A stretch of DNA of 32,062 nt, taken from Parvularcula oceani (GTDB lineage Bacteria > Pseudomonadota > Alphaproteobacteria > Caulobacterales > Parvularculaceae). Positions within the stretch are counted from its first letter, which is position 1. Every line of letters starts with the position of its first letter. The notes below the pieces were generated by a model. That model searched no databases, was not told where the DNA came from, and saw nothing but the letters and a program-made list of their open reading frames with translations. Positions 1 to 8,425 of this stretch are shown piece after piece. A program made the translations under genes and the position numbers. The DNA is taken from contig NZ_JPHU01000021.1 in the NCBI RefSeq assembly GCF_000733125.1, positions 1-32,062 of the forward strand. Direction: 5' to 3'.

Positions 1-870
1 GGGATAGGCGTTCGCCCGCGCAGCACGCCGCTCGGCGAAGCGCGCCTCGCGGTCGGCTTCCGCGAAGCGCCGCTCCGGATGGTCCCGCACCCGCTCGGCG
101 ACAATCTCCGGCGAGGGCAGGGCGATCGGCGCCAGGAGGTCGGTGGAGCGGATGCGGGCTGGCTCGCTGTCGCCCCAGAAGCTCGACAGCGCGAAGGAAA
201 GGCCTTCGGCCTGTGCCCGCGCGGCAGCGGCGGCGGCCTGCGCGTCCGCGCGCGCGGCGATGGCGCGGTCCATGGCTGTACCAGGACTCTTGCCGGCCTC
301 GACCCGTGCCCCGACCGCGTCGGCGAGCTGCTCGGACAGGGCTGCTGCCTCTTCGGCGAGGGCCGCTGCTTGGTCCGCGGCAGCCAGCTCGTAGAAGACG
401 GACGCCGCCTCGCGCTCCAAGGCGCGCAGGGTCGCATCGCGGTCCGCCTCGGCCAGAGCGGCGCGCGCGAGGGCGGCACGCCGCTCCGCACGCCGCTTGC
501 CGCCGAGGCGGAACGTCTGACCGACCGAGACCGTCGTTTCGGCGAAGTCGTAACCAGTCAGTGGGTTCGATCCGCCGATCGCCTCGCCGGCGAAGTTCTC
601 CGCCTCGACGGAGAGGACGGGGTTGGTCCAAAGGCCCGCCTGTCGCGCTTCGTGGCGCTGCGCGACGGCTTCCAAGGCCGCGCTGCGGACTTCCGGCGAG
701 GCGGCGCGTACTGCGGCCAGGACCGCTTCCAACGAGTAAGGCTCGCTCGCAGGCAGGAGGTCGTCGACCCGCTTCGGTTCTACAGGGCAAACATCCTGCG
801 CGACCGCAGGCGCGGCCGTCAGGCTGGCGAGGACCGCGATCGCGGCCCCGCCCAATTTTGGGGATGGCAT
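1..870 (-). CDS. TolC-family outer membrane efflux protein (CzcC/CusC-like), C-terminus cut by window edge
   Basis: Reading leftward from the ATG at 870, the frame stays open for all 290 codons to base 1, so the C-terminal part lies outside the window. The N-terminus looks like a signal peptide (basic start, Ala-rich core, cleavage near AVAQD). The body has the alanine/arginine-rich helical composition and the TNPVLSVEAEN and VGQTFRLGGKRRAERR segments typical of the outer-membrane channel of heavy-metal RND pumps. Such channels form trimers that take metal ions from the periplasmic adaptor and inner-membrane pump to the outside. An AAGGA ribosome site lies about 7 bases upstream of the ATG. 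The small exported protein at 927-1298 precedes it in the same direction with a 56-bp gap. The adaptor and pump genes are probably beyond the left edge. The family is well supported; the metal is not determined. Confidence 0.85.
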   Translation of the reverse strand, partial: MPSPKLGGAAIAVLASLTAAPAVAQDVCPVEPKRVDDLLPASEPYSLEAVLAAVRAASPEVRSAALEAVAQRHEARQAGLWTNPVLSVEAENFAGEAIGGSNPLTGYDFAETTVSVGQTFRLGGKRRAERRAALARAALAEADRDATLRALEREAASVFYELAAADQAAALAEEAAALSEQLADAVGARVEAGKSPGTAMDRAIAARADAQAAAAAARAQAEGLSFALSSFWGDSEPARIRSTDLLAPIALPSPEIVAERVRDHPERRFAEADREARFAERRAARANAYP

Positions 871-926
871 GGGTGTTCCTTCGCGTGAATGACCAAGAGG
901 ATGCGCCGATGCGGCGCGGCGTCAGG

Positions 927-1298
927 TCAGACGCGAGGGGGGCGGAAGAGGCCGTCGATCAGTGACGACAAAGGGGCATCGAAGAGGCGCTGAAACAGTA
1001 GCGAGACAGCTCCAACAGTCGGGATGGCCAAATCCGAAACGCCGACTGCGTGGCCATGGCACGACCCACATGAGGCGTGAGCCGGGTGGTCACGTCCCTT
1101 ATCGCTTTTTTTCCTGGGATCGGCGTCGTCAATGTCGTTCTGGGCAACAACGTTGGCATCGCTGAGACCAATTATGGCGTCTCCCGAGTGCAAGATCGCT
1201 TCCTCAGTCGCGTGTACAGACGACAGCGCACCGCATGCGAGCCAAATAGCCGCGGATAAGGCCAGCACGAGCCTGCCGATATGGGGAGCGATCAGCAC
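927..1298 (-). CDS. small exported protein upstream of the TolC-family gene, unknown function
   Basis: This 123-residue product begins with GTG; an in-frame TAA two codons upstream rules out a longer form. Residues 1-30 form a signal peptide or membrane anchor ending near VHATEE. The middle is acidic and polar and contains ASCGSCHGHAVG, a Cys/His cluster that could bind metal. The C-terminal third is hydrophobic, and the protein ends in PPRV. A second protein with the same layout and the same PPRV ending (13893-14237) also sits directly before a TolC-type gene. This suggests a family tied to RND metal pumps, perhaps a periplasmic metal-sensing or metal-binding accessory. No clear ribosome site is visible. 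The function is inferred only from position. Confidence 0.6.
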   Translation of the reverse strand: MLIAPHIGRLVLALSAAIWLACGALSSVHATEEAILHSGDAIIGLSDANVVAQNDIDDADPRKKSDKGRDHPAHASCGSCHGHAVGVSDLAIPTVGAVSLLFQRLFDAPLSSLIDGLFRPPRV

Positions 1299-1402
1299 AG
1301 CGGCTTATGTATCATCAAAACGGTGAAATGGAAGTGAACCGGTAGTCAGCGCGATGTCGGGAGCGGCTCGGCCCCATCTGCCAGCGTTTGTGAAAGGCCT
1401 TT

Positions 1403-1431
1403 TTGACGGGAGACGGCGCCTTCGATAGCGG
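1403..1431 (+). promoter_or_regulatory. weak candidate promoter for the CDF transporter gene
   Basis: TTGACG at 1403-1408 and TAGCGG at 1426-1431 are separated by 17 bases. The -35 is good and the -10 is poor. The 208-bp gap between the divergent genes at 1298 and 1507 must hold promoters for both; nothing stronger was seen. Confidence 0.25.
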
Positions 1432-1506
1432 TCTGGGTGGATACGCGATATGAGCCGAGGCTGCTTTCTACTCGATGTTATCGTCTAACAGTCAGAGAAG
1501 TTCAGG

Positions 1507-2145
1507 GTGATGGGTGACTGCTGTTCTCACAAAGAAAGCGAGCTTGAGCGCTTGGCGCGGCAGCGGGATCAGCGTCGCGTCCTGATCGCCGTCCTGGCGC
1601 TCAACGCCGTGATGTTCGTCCTTGAGTTCGGCGCAGGCGTGATTGCTAATTCGGCTGCGCTGATGGCTGATGCAGTCGACATGTTCGGCGACGCATTCGT
1701 CTACGGTCTCAGCCTTTACGCCCTCGATCGAGGCTTCAAATGGAAGGCAGGGGCAGCGCTGGCGAAGGGGGGCTTGATCCTCCTCTTCGGGCTCGGCGTG
1801 CTCGTCGAGATCGGCGCCAGGATCACGAGCGGCGTACCGCCCTCCAGCCTGCTGATGCTCGCTTTCGGGGGCTTGGCGCTCGCGGTCAACCTGACCTGCC
1901 TGTCGCTGCTTTGGCGCTTCCGCGCCCAGGACGTGAACATGTCGAGCACCTTCGAGTGCTCCCGCAACGACGTGGTCGCGAACGTAGGCGTCCTCATAGC
2001 CGCAGTGGCAGTCGGCTTCACCGGGTCGGCATGGCCTGACATCGTGATTGCGGTGCTGATCGCCGCCGTGTTCCTGCGGTCGGCTGTGAGGGTTATCAGC
2101 CAAGCGTGGGCGGAACTCGGGCCAGTTACTCGCCGTGAGATCTAA
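1507..2145 (+). CDS. short cation diffusion facilitator (CDF) family metal transporter
   Basis: The product has 212 residues and about six membrane segments (near residues 26-45, 50-70, 86-103, 114-135, 156-172 and 176-194). This fits a CDF proton/metal antiporter lacking the cytoplasmic C-terminal domain; usual CDF proteins are about 300 aa. Metal-site residues are visible: D58-x3-D62 in the second segment (ADAVDMFGD) and C151-x3-D155 in the fifth (CSRNDVVAN), where most CDF zinc exporters have His-x3-Asp. The N-terminus carries a CCSHK motif that could capture soft metals. Start: GTG at 1507 or ATG at 1510, both served by GAGAAG. It is divergent from the exported protein at 927-1298. The Cys substitution suggests a soft or thiophilic metal, but that is inference. 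Confidence 0.85.
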   Translation: MMGDCCSHKESELERLARQRDQRRVLIAVLALNAVMFVLEFGAGVIANSAALMADAVDMFGDAFVYGLSLYALDRGFKWKAGAALAKGGLILLFGLGVLVEIGARITSGVPPSSLLMLAFGGLALAVNLTCLSLLWRFRAQDVNMSSTFECSRNDVVANVGVLIAAVAVGFTGSAWPDIVIAVLIAAVFLRSAVRVISQAWAELGPVTRREI

Positions 2146-2260
2146 TTCTGCGTTGCCCGGTGACGAGCGCCGTGTCGCGCCGGAGAAAGAGGGCGCGGCT
2201 GCCTTGAGGGCCTCTTGCGCGGCGGCCGTTGCTGGGATTGCGGACTATCCTGCTCTCTAG

Positions 2261-3280
2261 GTGTTTCGTCCCAGGGTGTGATGGCAGGATGCCATCGTGC
2301 CAGGAGAGAGACGAGCTATGGGCCAGGTACTGCACGGGTGCGCCACGACGACGTACGCTGTCAGAACAGCGATACAGCGATCGCAAGCTACGGTCCCGGA
2401 GATCGCCGAGCGGTACGGGTTGAACGAGAAGACGGTCCGGAAGTGGCGAAAGAGGAAGACGGTCGAGGACAGCCCGATGGGGCCGAAGAAGCCTCGCTCG
2501 ACGGTACTGTCAGCCGAGGAAGAAGCGGCCTGCGTCGCGTTCAGACGACACACGCTGCTGCCGCTCGATGACTGCCTCTAAGCGCTGCAGGATTCGATCC
2601 CGCACCTGACCCGATCGAGCCTGCACCGCCTGTACCAGCGCCACGGCATCTCCCGCCTGCCCGACCTGAAGGGCGAGGCGGAGCCGAAGGGGAAGTTCAA
2701 GGACTACCCGATCGGCTACTTCCACATAGACATCGCCGAGGTCCGCACGGACGAGGGCAAGCTGCACATGTTCGTCGCGATCGACCGGACGTCGAAGCTC
2801 GCCTTCGTCCGCCTCGAGGAGAAGGCGAACACCGTCACCTCGACGGCTTTCCTGGACGCGCTGGTCGAGGCGGTCCCCTACGAGATCCATACCGTCCTGA
2901 CCGACAACGGCATCCAGTTCGCCGACCTACCGAAGAACCGGAACGGGCCGACCGCGCGCTTCCGCGGGCATCCCTTTGATCGGGCCTGCTGGCGGCACGG
3001 CATCGAGCATCGACTGACCAAGCCGAACCATCCTTGGACCAACGGACAGGTCGAACGGATGAACCGCACACTGAAGGAAGCCACCGTCCGCCGCTACCAC
3101 TACGACAGCCACGGCAGCCTGCGAGAACACCTCGCCACCTTCGTGGACGCCTACAACTATGCCCGGCGCCTGAAGACCCTACGCGGCCTCACGCCCTTCG
3201 AGCACGTCGTTCGATGCTGGACCGAAGAGCCAGACCGCTTCATACACGACCCGACCCATCACATGCCGGGACTGAACACC
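2261..3280 (+). mobile_element. inactive IS481-family insertion sequence, right end missing
   Basis: The left boundary is placed near 2261, where TGTTTCGTCCCAGGGTGTGA has the TGT-start character of IS481-type ends. No inverted copy of this sequence was found after the transposase gene. The family's usual C-terminal MPGLNT is reached at about 3279 and the reading frame runs on into unrelated sequence, so the right terminal repeat seems to be deleted. The boundaries are approximate. The break lies about 40 bp upstream of the csoR-type gene. Confidence 0.6.
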
Positions 3281-3325
3281 TTCGGGCACACATGTGAGAG
3301 GTCGTTGCAGGAGGGCAGGCCGTGA
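2318..3325 (+). pseudogene. IS481-family DDE transposase broken by an in-frame stop
   Basis: The frame starts at ATG 2318, after GGAGA. It encodes an N-terminal helix-turn-helix (IAERYGLNEKTVRKW) and then an integrase core with DDE residues in HIDIAEVRTDEG, VLTDNGIQF and NGQVERMNRTLKEA. A TAA at 2579-2581 falls between LPLDDCL and ALQDSIP, where a tyrosine codon would be expected, and splits the gene without any frame change. The 3' end lacks the natural stop: after MPGLNT the frame reads FGHTCERSLQEGRP and ends at 3325, overlapping the next start. The gene is therefore dead by nonsense mutation and by loss of its end. Confidence 0.88.
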
Positions 3326-3585
3326 GTGAGCAGACGATCAATCGGCTCCGCCGTATTGAAGGGCAGGTGCGCGGCATCGCGACAATGATCGAGCAGGAAC
3401 GCTACTGCATCGACGTCCTACATCAGCTCTCTGCCGTGAAAGCGGCGCTGCGTCGCGTCGAGGCGGAAGTCCTGAAGAACCACGCAGAGACCTGCGTCGA
3501 GGAGGCCGTACGGTCGGGCGATCACGACGCGCAGCGCGAGAAGATCGCCGAGCTAGTCGATCTCTTCGAGAAACAGAGGCGCTAG
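3322..3585 (+). CDS. csoR: copper-sensing CsoR-family repressor
   Basis: This 87-residue all-helical protein matches the CsoR/RcnR/FrmR family over its full length, including LRRIEGQVRGIATMI. The Cu(I) ligand pattern is present: C29 (preceded by Tyr28), H54 and C58 in NHAETC. That corresponds to the Cys-His-Cys set of Mycobacterium CsoR and argues against the nickel or formaldehyde branches. As a tetramer it would leave its DNA operator when Cu(I) binds. The start is GTG 3322 with AGGAGG 7 bases upstream. The gene is cut close on its 5' side by the IS481 remnant, so its native promoter may be lost or lie inside the IS. Likely targets are the copper genes on either side. Confidence 0.88.
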   Translation: MSEQTINRLRRIEGQVRGIATMIEQERYCIDVLHQLSAVKAALRRVEAEVLKNHAETCVEEAVRSGDHDAQREKIAELVDLFEKQRR

Positions 3586-3872
3586 CGTAAGCACCGCTGC
3601 CTCTTGAGAATAGACGCAGCTGTATCCTCAGCCTGCAACTCAGTAGCGTCCGCCTGAAGCACCGCGAGCCAGCCCCTGGCCGATGAGAGAAAGCCGGACG
3701 TTATCAGCTGTCACGCCCTGAAAAGTTGCGGCGTACATGGATGCCTGCGTTCCGGAAGGGAACCGCAACTGGTTTCCGACCGTTCAGAGAGAGCAGATAC
3801 CCACCCGACGTATGCTCCATTTCGGCGTTGGTGGTGTCTCATGCGAACAGTAGCTCGGTCAGGAGACGGACC

Positions 3873-4424
3873 ATGACGACGAAGCGCAAACAACTCGGTG
3901 TCGGCGCGATCGCAGGCGCGCTCGGACTCCTCGCCCTCTTGGGAATCTTCGGCCTGATCACGGTCTACTCCGGCGGCTACAACGTGGCGGCGACGGAGGA
4001 TCACTCGGCTTTCGGCCGTTGGGCGCTCTCGACTACGATGACCAACTCGATCGAGGCGCGGGCCCCGGCCGACGAGCCTCCCACCTTCACGGCGGCAATG
4101 GCCCGGGCCGGCGCGGGCGAGTACAAAGCGATGTGCCAGCACTGTCATGGCGGTCCGGGCATCGACCGTGCGGGGTGGGCGAAAGGCATGCTGCCCCAGC
4201 CTCCGCACCTGACCGAGGCGGCCGCCCATTGGGAGCCGAACGAGATCTTCTGGATCTTAGACCACGGCATCAAGAGTTCAGGCATGCCCGCCTTCGGTCC
4301 GTCCCATAGCGACGAAGACCTATGGAACCTCACCGCCTTCGTCACCGGCCTGCCGGGCATGACGCAGGCTGAGTACGAAGCGCTGGGCGGCAGCAACGGG
4401 CATGACGGCGGCCACAGTCACTGA
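3873..4424 (+). CDS. membrane-anchored class I cytochrome c
   Basis: The product has 183 residues. Residues 10-32 form a membrane anchor that leaves the rest in the periplasm. The heme-binding motif is C88-Q-H-C91-H92, and the likely distal ligand is M138 in KSSGMPAFGPSH. The length and the fold region (about 75-165) fit a mono-heme cytochrome_CBB3/c-type domain. The C-terminus is His-rich (GHDGGHSH) and may bind metal. Start ATG 3873 follows AGGAGA; the frame is open further upstream but that part lacks protein character. Together with the DUF305 protein and the lipoprotein downstream (gaps 29 and 10 bp) it forms a probable operon. Cytochromes of this kind recur in copper islands beside CopA and DUF305 genes, perhaps in redox handling of copper; that role is inferred. 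Confidence 0.85.
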   Translation: MTTKRKQLGVGAIAGALGLLALLGIFGLITVYSGGYNVAATEDHSAFGRWALSTTMTNSIEARAPADEPPTFTAAMARAGAGEYKAMCQHCHGGPGIDRAGWAKGMLPQPPHLTEAAAHWEPNEIFWILDHGIKSSGMPAFGPSHSDEDLWNLTAFVTGLPGMTQAEYEALGGSNGHDGGHSH

Positions 4425-4453
4425 CGCAGCAGGCAAGATGGAAAGGCGACAAC

Positions 4454-4912
4454 ATGCAGATGTCTTACTGGCGGTTCGCCGCGATGATCGCGACCTCGAC
4501 CACGGTTATGTTCATCCTGATGTACTTCAACACCTACGCGTTCGAGCACATCTTCTGGAGCGAGACCCGCTTCTGGATGGCGTTCGTCATGGGCGCCTCC
4601 ATGGCAGTGATCATGCTCGCCTTCATGCTTTCGATGTACAAGAGCAAGAAGGTCAACATCGGCATCTTCGCCGGCAGCGCCATCGTGTTCGCGCTGACGC
4701 TCTGGCTCGTTCGTAGCCAGGCAACGGTCGACGATACCGAGTACATGCGGGCGATGATCCCGCACCACTCGATCGCGATCATGACCAGCGAGCGGGCGCA
4801 GATCACCGACCCCCGCGTTCGCAAGCTGGCGGACGAGATCATCGCGGCCCAGGAGCGCGAGATCGCCGAGATGAAGTACCTGATCGCCGACCTCGAAGAA
4901 GCTGGCGACTGA
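4454..4912 (+). CDS. DUF305-family membrane protein (copper-island type)
   Basis: The 152-residue protein has about three membrane segments (around residues 8-28, 40-60 and 72-90) followed by a DUF305 domain (about 95-150). That domain carries the hallmark MRAMIPHHSIAIM and the helical DEIIAAQEREIAEMK. The paired histidines and methionines of this domain are thought to bind copper. Start ATG 4454 follows GGAAAGG. It lies in the cytochrome operon. The family assignment is firm; the precise role is unknown. Confidence 0.85.
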   Translation: MQMSYWRFAAMIATSTTVMFILMYFNTYAFEHIFWSETRFWMAFVMGASMAVIMLAFMLSMYKSKKVNIGIFAGSAIVFALTLWLVRSQATVDDTEYMRAMIPHHSIAIMTSERAQITDPRVRKLADEIIAAQEREIAEMKYLIADLEEAGD

Positions 4913-4922
4913 GGAGGGTTCG

Positions 4923-5456
4923 ATGACGAGAGCAGTTTGGACGGCTTTGACGTCAATCGCGACGCTCGGCCTCGCCGCCTGCGGCGGCCCTGCGCCGGGT
5001 GAAGGCATGGAGAGCGAGATGGCGCCGGAACCGATGCCGGAGATCGTTCCGGCGGACGAGGCGATCCGCACGGCCGCGATCCCGGACATCGACCCCGAGC
5101 GCATGCAGGAAGCGGAGATCGACAAGGTGCTTCCGGCCGGTGCGCGTTGCACCTTCAGCTACACCGCAGCCGGCAGGCCCGTCCTGGCCGGTGCGCCGGC
5201 CGAGCGCGGCAAAGGCGTGGTCAAGATTCACGGCCGGTTGGTCGCGCTTGAGGTCGACGCGACGTCGATCGACGCGCTCGCCGGACCGACGGAGTTCCGC
5301 GCGGAGGGAATGCGCCTGACCGTGCGCCCGCTTGAAGAAGCCGGTGAGACGATCGATCCGGACCGTCAGCGCAAAGCGGAGATGCGCTTCGAGATCAAGG
5401 AGGGACTGACCGTCGGGTACCGAGGTTGGTACCGCTGCCGGTCGTCCGGGGCGTGA
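4923..5456 (+). CDS. predicted lipoprotein of unknown function
   Basis: The 177-residue product opens with a lipoprotein signal: hydrophobic run and lipobox LAAC, giving Cys20 as the lipid-modified residue. A short Met/Pro/Glu-rich linker follows, and then a folded domain (about 60-175) with two cysteines, in ARCTFSY and YRCRSS, that could form a disulfide. GAGGAGG lies just before ATG 4923. It is the last gene of the cytochrome-DUF305 operon, so a periplasmic role in metal tolerance is plausible. I do not recognise the domain. Confidence 0.7.
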   Translation: MTRAVWTALTSIATLGLAACGGPAPGEGMESEMAPEPMPEIVPADEAIRTAAIPDIDPERMQEAEIDKVLPAGARCTFSYTAAGRPVLAGAPAERGKGVVKIHGRLVALEVDATSIDALAGPTEFRAEGMRLTVRPLEEAGETIDPDRQRKAEMRFEIKEGLTVGYRGWYRCRSSGA

Positions 5457-5538
5457 CGAGTGACGGTCGTCTACGATCGATATGAACTTGGGTAACCGGC
5501 GGCGCTTCGTAAAATTCAGGAACCTCCGTTGCTGCTAC

Positions 5539-5914
5539 TTACAATCGTCGACGGCAGTCCGAGCCAGGCCGACCGGATGCAAGCCGCAGCGGGCGCTGAC
5601 TGTCTCTGTCTGCTCGTTTCCCTTGAGCGTCACAGCCAGGCTTGGTTAGTTCGTACAGGTCGGTTGCACTAACAAAGACGAGGTGCGCCATCGGCATCAC
5701 CTTGCCGAGACTGACGGTCGAGTAGCTCGCGAGCGAGAAGTGGTAGACGTGTGTGGAGTCAGCTTCGAACGGCTCGTTGGAACCGCCAATGCCTACCGTC
5801 CGGCCAAACTCGTAACCGGCCTGCGAACAAGCTGCCCTCGAACGGATGGAGAACCAGAATGAGGACGCCGAAGACAGCAAAACCGATCGTTCTGTGAACC
5901 CTCGCCTTCTGCAT
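5539..5914 (-). pseudogene. frameshifted remnant of a small two-TM ion channel protein
   Basis: From ATG 5914 the minus strand encodes a first membrane segment (RTIGFAVFGVLILVLHPFEG). The similarity then continues in another frame with YHFSLASYSTVSLGKVMP, which resembles the pore-loop region of small potassium-channel-like proteins (consensus of the type YFSLATYTTLGLGDVVP). The selectivity filter is degraded (SLGK instead of GxGD-like), and after LYELTKPG the sequence loses membrane character. One frameshift between about 5790 and 5840 is needed to join the parts. Sequence on either side (5457-5538 and 5915-5988) shows no gene or clear signal. Confidence 0.5.
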
Positions 5915-5988
5915 CACCGAAGCCAGAACCGTTTAGTGTGAGGGCAGGATCCCGACGAACAGAACGCCGGTGAGGAACGAAGCGACGA

Positions 5989-8409
5989 CTACAGCTTCTT
6001 CGTCCGTAGACGCAGCGCATTGCCGATGACAGAGACGGAGGAGAGACTCATTGCCGCCGCCGCGATCATCGGGCTGAGTAGAATGCCGGTGAAGGGATAA
6101 AGCACACCGGCCGCGACCGGCACGCCGACTCCGTTGTAGATGAAGGCGAAGAACAAGTTCTGGCGGATGTTCCGCATGGTCATGCGGCTCAAGCGTTGCG
6201 CCGCCGCGACGCCGCGCAGGTCGCCCCGGACGAGCGTGACGCCCGCGCTCTCCATCGCGACATCGGTGCCGGTGCCCATGGCGATCCCGACATCGGCCCG
6301 GGCGAGGGCAGGGGCGTCGTTGATGCCGTCACCGGCCATGGCGACCTTGCTGCCTTCCGCCTGAAGCTCGCCGATGATGCGGTGCTTATCCTCGGGCGAT
6401 ACGTCGGCATGCACGGCGTCGATCCCGACTTCCGCTGCGACGGCCTCCGCAGTCCCCTTGGCGTCGCCGGTCAGCATGATGACCTTCACGCCGGCCTCGT
6501 GCAGAAGGCGGATCGCTTCGGGTGTTGAGGCCTTGATGGGGTCGGCGACCGAGATGAGCCCGGCCGGGCGTCCGTCGACAGCGACGAACATCGCAGTCTC
6601 ACCCAGGCGCCTGCGCTCGGCTGCCCGCTTCTGGATCTCGGGCGGCAAGCCCGCCTCCCGCGCCATCATCTTCGCGTTGCCGATCGCGACGCGGCATCCC
6701 CCGACGTCGGCATAGACGCCTTCGCCGGTAACGGACTGGAAGCCTGTGGCTTCGTGCTGAGGCACGCCGCGCTCCTCTGCGCCGCGAACGATCGCTGCGG
6801 CCAAGGGGTGTTCGGAGGCCCGCTCGACGGCGGCCGTGAAAGCCAGAAGATCGGCCTCACCGATCTCGCCGGTCGGCTCCACGCCGACTAATGCGGGCCT
6901 ACCTTCCGTCAGCGTCCCGGTCTTGTCGACGACGACCGTGTCGACTTTCTCGAAGGCCTCGAGCGCTTCGGCGTTCTTGATGAGGACTCCGTTCTGGGCC
7001 CCCTTGCCGGTGCCGACCATGATCGACATCGGCGTGGCGAGGCCGAGCGCGCAGGGACAGGCGATGATCAAGACGGCCACGGCGTTGACGAGCGCGAAGC
7101 TGAGTGCGGGCTCTGGCCCGAAGAACGACCAGACGACGAAGGAGAGGATCGCGACCACGATCACCGCCGGGACGAAGATGCCGGCTACCTTGTCGACCGA
7201 ACGCTGGATTGGGGCACGGCTGCGCTGCGCCTCTGCGACCATGCGGACGATCTGAGAGAGGGTCGTGTCCTCGCCGACGCGGTCGGCCGTCATGACGAAG
7301 CTGCCGGTCGCGTTGACGGTGCCGCCCGTGACCGCGTCGCCGACACCCTTGCGGACCGGGAGGGGCTCGCCCGTGATCATGCTCTCGTCGACGGACGAGC
7401 TGCCCTCCAACACTTCGCCGTCGACCGGAACCTTCTCGCCCGGCCGCACGCGCAGGCGGTCACCCTCGCTGAGCGCGTCGAGCGGCACTTCGGTCTCTGC
7501 GCCGTCAGCATCAATGCGCGTCGCCGTTGGCGGCGTCAGCTCCAAAAGCGCCCGGATCGCGCCGGACGTGGCGCTGCGGGCGCGCAACTCGAGCACCTGT
7601 CCCAGCAGCACCAGCGTGACGATCACAGCGGCGGCCTCGTAGTAGACCCCGACATTGCCGTCCATGTTCCGGAAGGCCGGTGGGAATAGGCCGGGCATGG
7701 CAGTCGCGACGATCGAGAAGGCGTAGGCGACGCCGACGCCGAGCGCGATCAGCGAGAACATGTTGAGATTGCGCGTGCGAAAGGACTGCCAGCCGCGCAC
7801 GAAGAAGGGCCACCCGCCCCAGAGGACGACCGGGGTCGCGAGTGCGAGTTGGACCCACTGCGCCAGATCGTCGGCGATGAACCGCTCGAACGGCCGGTCG
7901 GGGATCAGGTCTCCCATGGCGTAGATGAAGAGCGGAATCGTCAAGATGGTGGACACCCAAAAACGCCGCGTCATGTCGCGGAGCTCGGATGTGTCCTCCT
8001 CGCCGACGGTGACGTCCTCAGGCTCTAGGGCCATGCCGCACAAGGGGCAGGGGCCCGGCTTCGGGGCTCGCACCTCAAGGTGCATGGGGCAGGTGTAGAC
8101 CGGACCATCGTAGCCGGGTGGAAGGGTGTCGTAGGCGCCGGCCGGCGCAGCCGAGGCCGCGGCGTCGCCGTGGCAGCAGTCGTGCGTCACGTCACCCGCC
8201 GTCTCGCCTTCGGGAACGAGATCCATGCCGCACTTCCCGCAAACGCCAGGTTCGTCGCTTCGAATGTCTGGGTGCATCGGGCAAGCGAACGGCACGCCCT
8301 CGAAACCAGTCGGCACCTCGTCGCCTCGGACGACGGGACGATCGTCATTGGCAAGAGGACCTTGGTCACTACCGACCGATTCGACGCTGCCTTTGCTTGT
8401 TTCCGACAC
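5989..8409 (-). CDS. copA: Cu(I)-exporting P1B-type ATPase with two N-terminal metal-binding domains
   Basis: The 806-residue pump exports Cu(I) across the inner membrane at the cost of ATP. Instead of HMA domains the N-terminus carries two YHS-like heavy-metal-binding repeats: FACPMHPDI...CGKCGMDL (about 41-64) and YTCPMHLEV...CPLCGMAL (about 105-128). A DCCHGD stretch lies between them. Then follow the actuator TGE (346-348), the transmembrane CPC (451-453), the phosphorylated Asp in DKTGT (495-499), SEHP (532-535), TGD (647-649) and GDGINDAP (693-700). The YN pair and MSLSS of the last helices are the P1B-1 (Cu/Ag) signature. It starts at GTG 8409 with GGGAGA upstream, 16 bp after the permease gene, and is the last gene of a Csp-permease-CopA unit. 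Confidence 0.95.
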   Translation of the reverse strand: MSETSKGSVESVGSDQGPLANDDRPVVRGDEVPTGFEGVPFACPMHPDIRSDEPGVCGKCGMDLVPEGETAGDVTHDCCHGDAAASAAPAGAYDTLPPGYDGPVYTCPMHLEVRAPKPGPCPLCGMALEPEDVTVGEEDTSELRDMTRRFWVSTILTIPLFIYAMGDLIPDRPFERFIADDLAQWVQLALATPVVLWGGWPFFVRGWQSFRTRNLNMFSLIALGVGVAYAFSIVATAMPGLFPPAFRNMDGNVGVYYEAAAVIVTLVLLGQVLELRARSATSGAIRALLELTPPTATRIDADGAETEVPLDALSEGDRLRVRPGEKVPVDGEVLEGSSSVDESMITGEPLPVRKGVGDAVTGGTVNATGSFVMTADRVGEDTTLSQIVRMVAEAQRSRAPIQRSVDKVAGIFVPAVIVVAILSFVVWSFFGPEPALSFALVNAVAVLIIACPCALGLATPMSIMVGTGKGAQNGVLIKNAEALEAFEKVDTVVVDKTGTLTEGRPALVGVEPTGEIGEADLLAFTAAVERASEHPLAAAIVRGAEERGVPQHEATGFQSVTGEGVYADVGGCRVAIGNAKMMAREAGLPPEIQKRAAERRRLGETAMFVAVDGRPAGLISVADPIKASTPEAIRLLHEAGVKVIMLTGDAKGTAEAVAAEVGIDAVHADVSPEDKHRIIGELQAEGSKVAMAGDGINDAPALARADVGIAMGTGTDVAMESAGVTLVRGDLRGVAAAQRLSRMTMRNIRQNLFFAFIYNGVGVPVAAGVLYPFTGILLSPMIAAAAMSLSSVSVIGNALRLRTKKL

Positions 8410-8425
8410 AGTAGTCTCCCGTTGT

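Noticed and set aside
79-888. 269-codon plus-strand frame at the left end
   Set aside because: Antisense to the TolC-type gene, which has a signal peptide, ribosome site and family motifs.
5938-5990. Short hydrophobic minus-strand stretch [18 protein letters not shown] just past the copA stop
   Set aside because: Looks like the end of a membrane segment, but no start codon or upstream coding sequence in that frame; too short to call.
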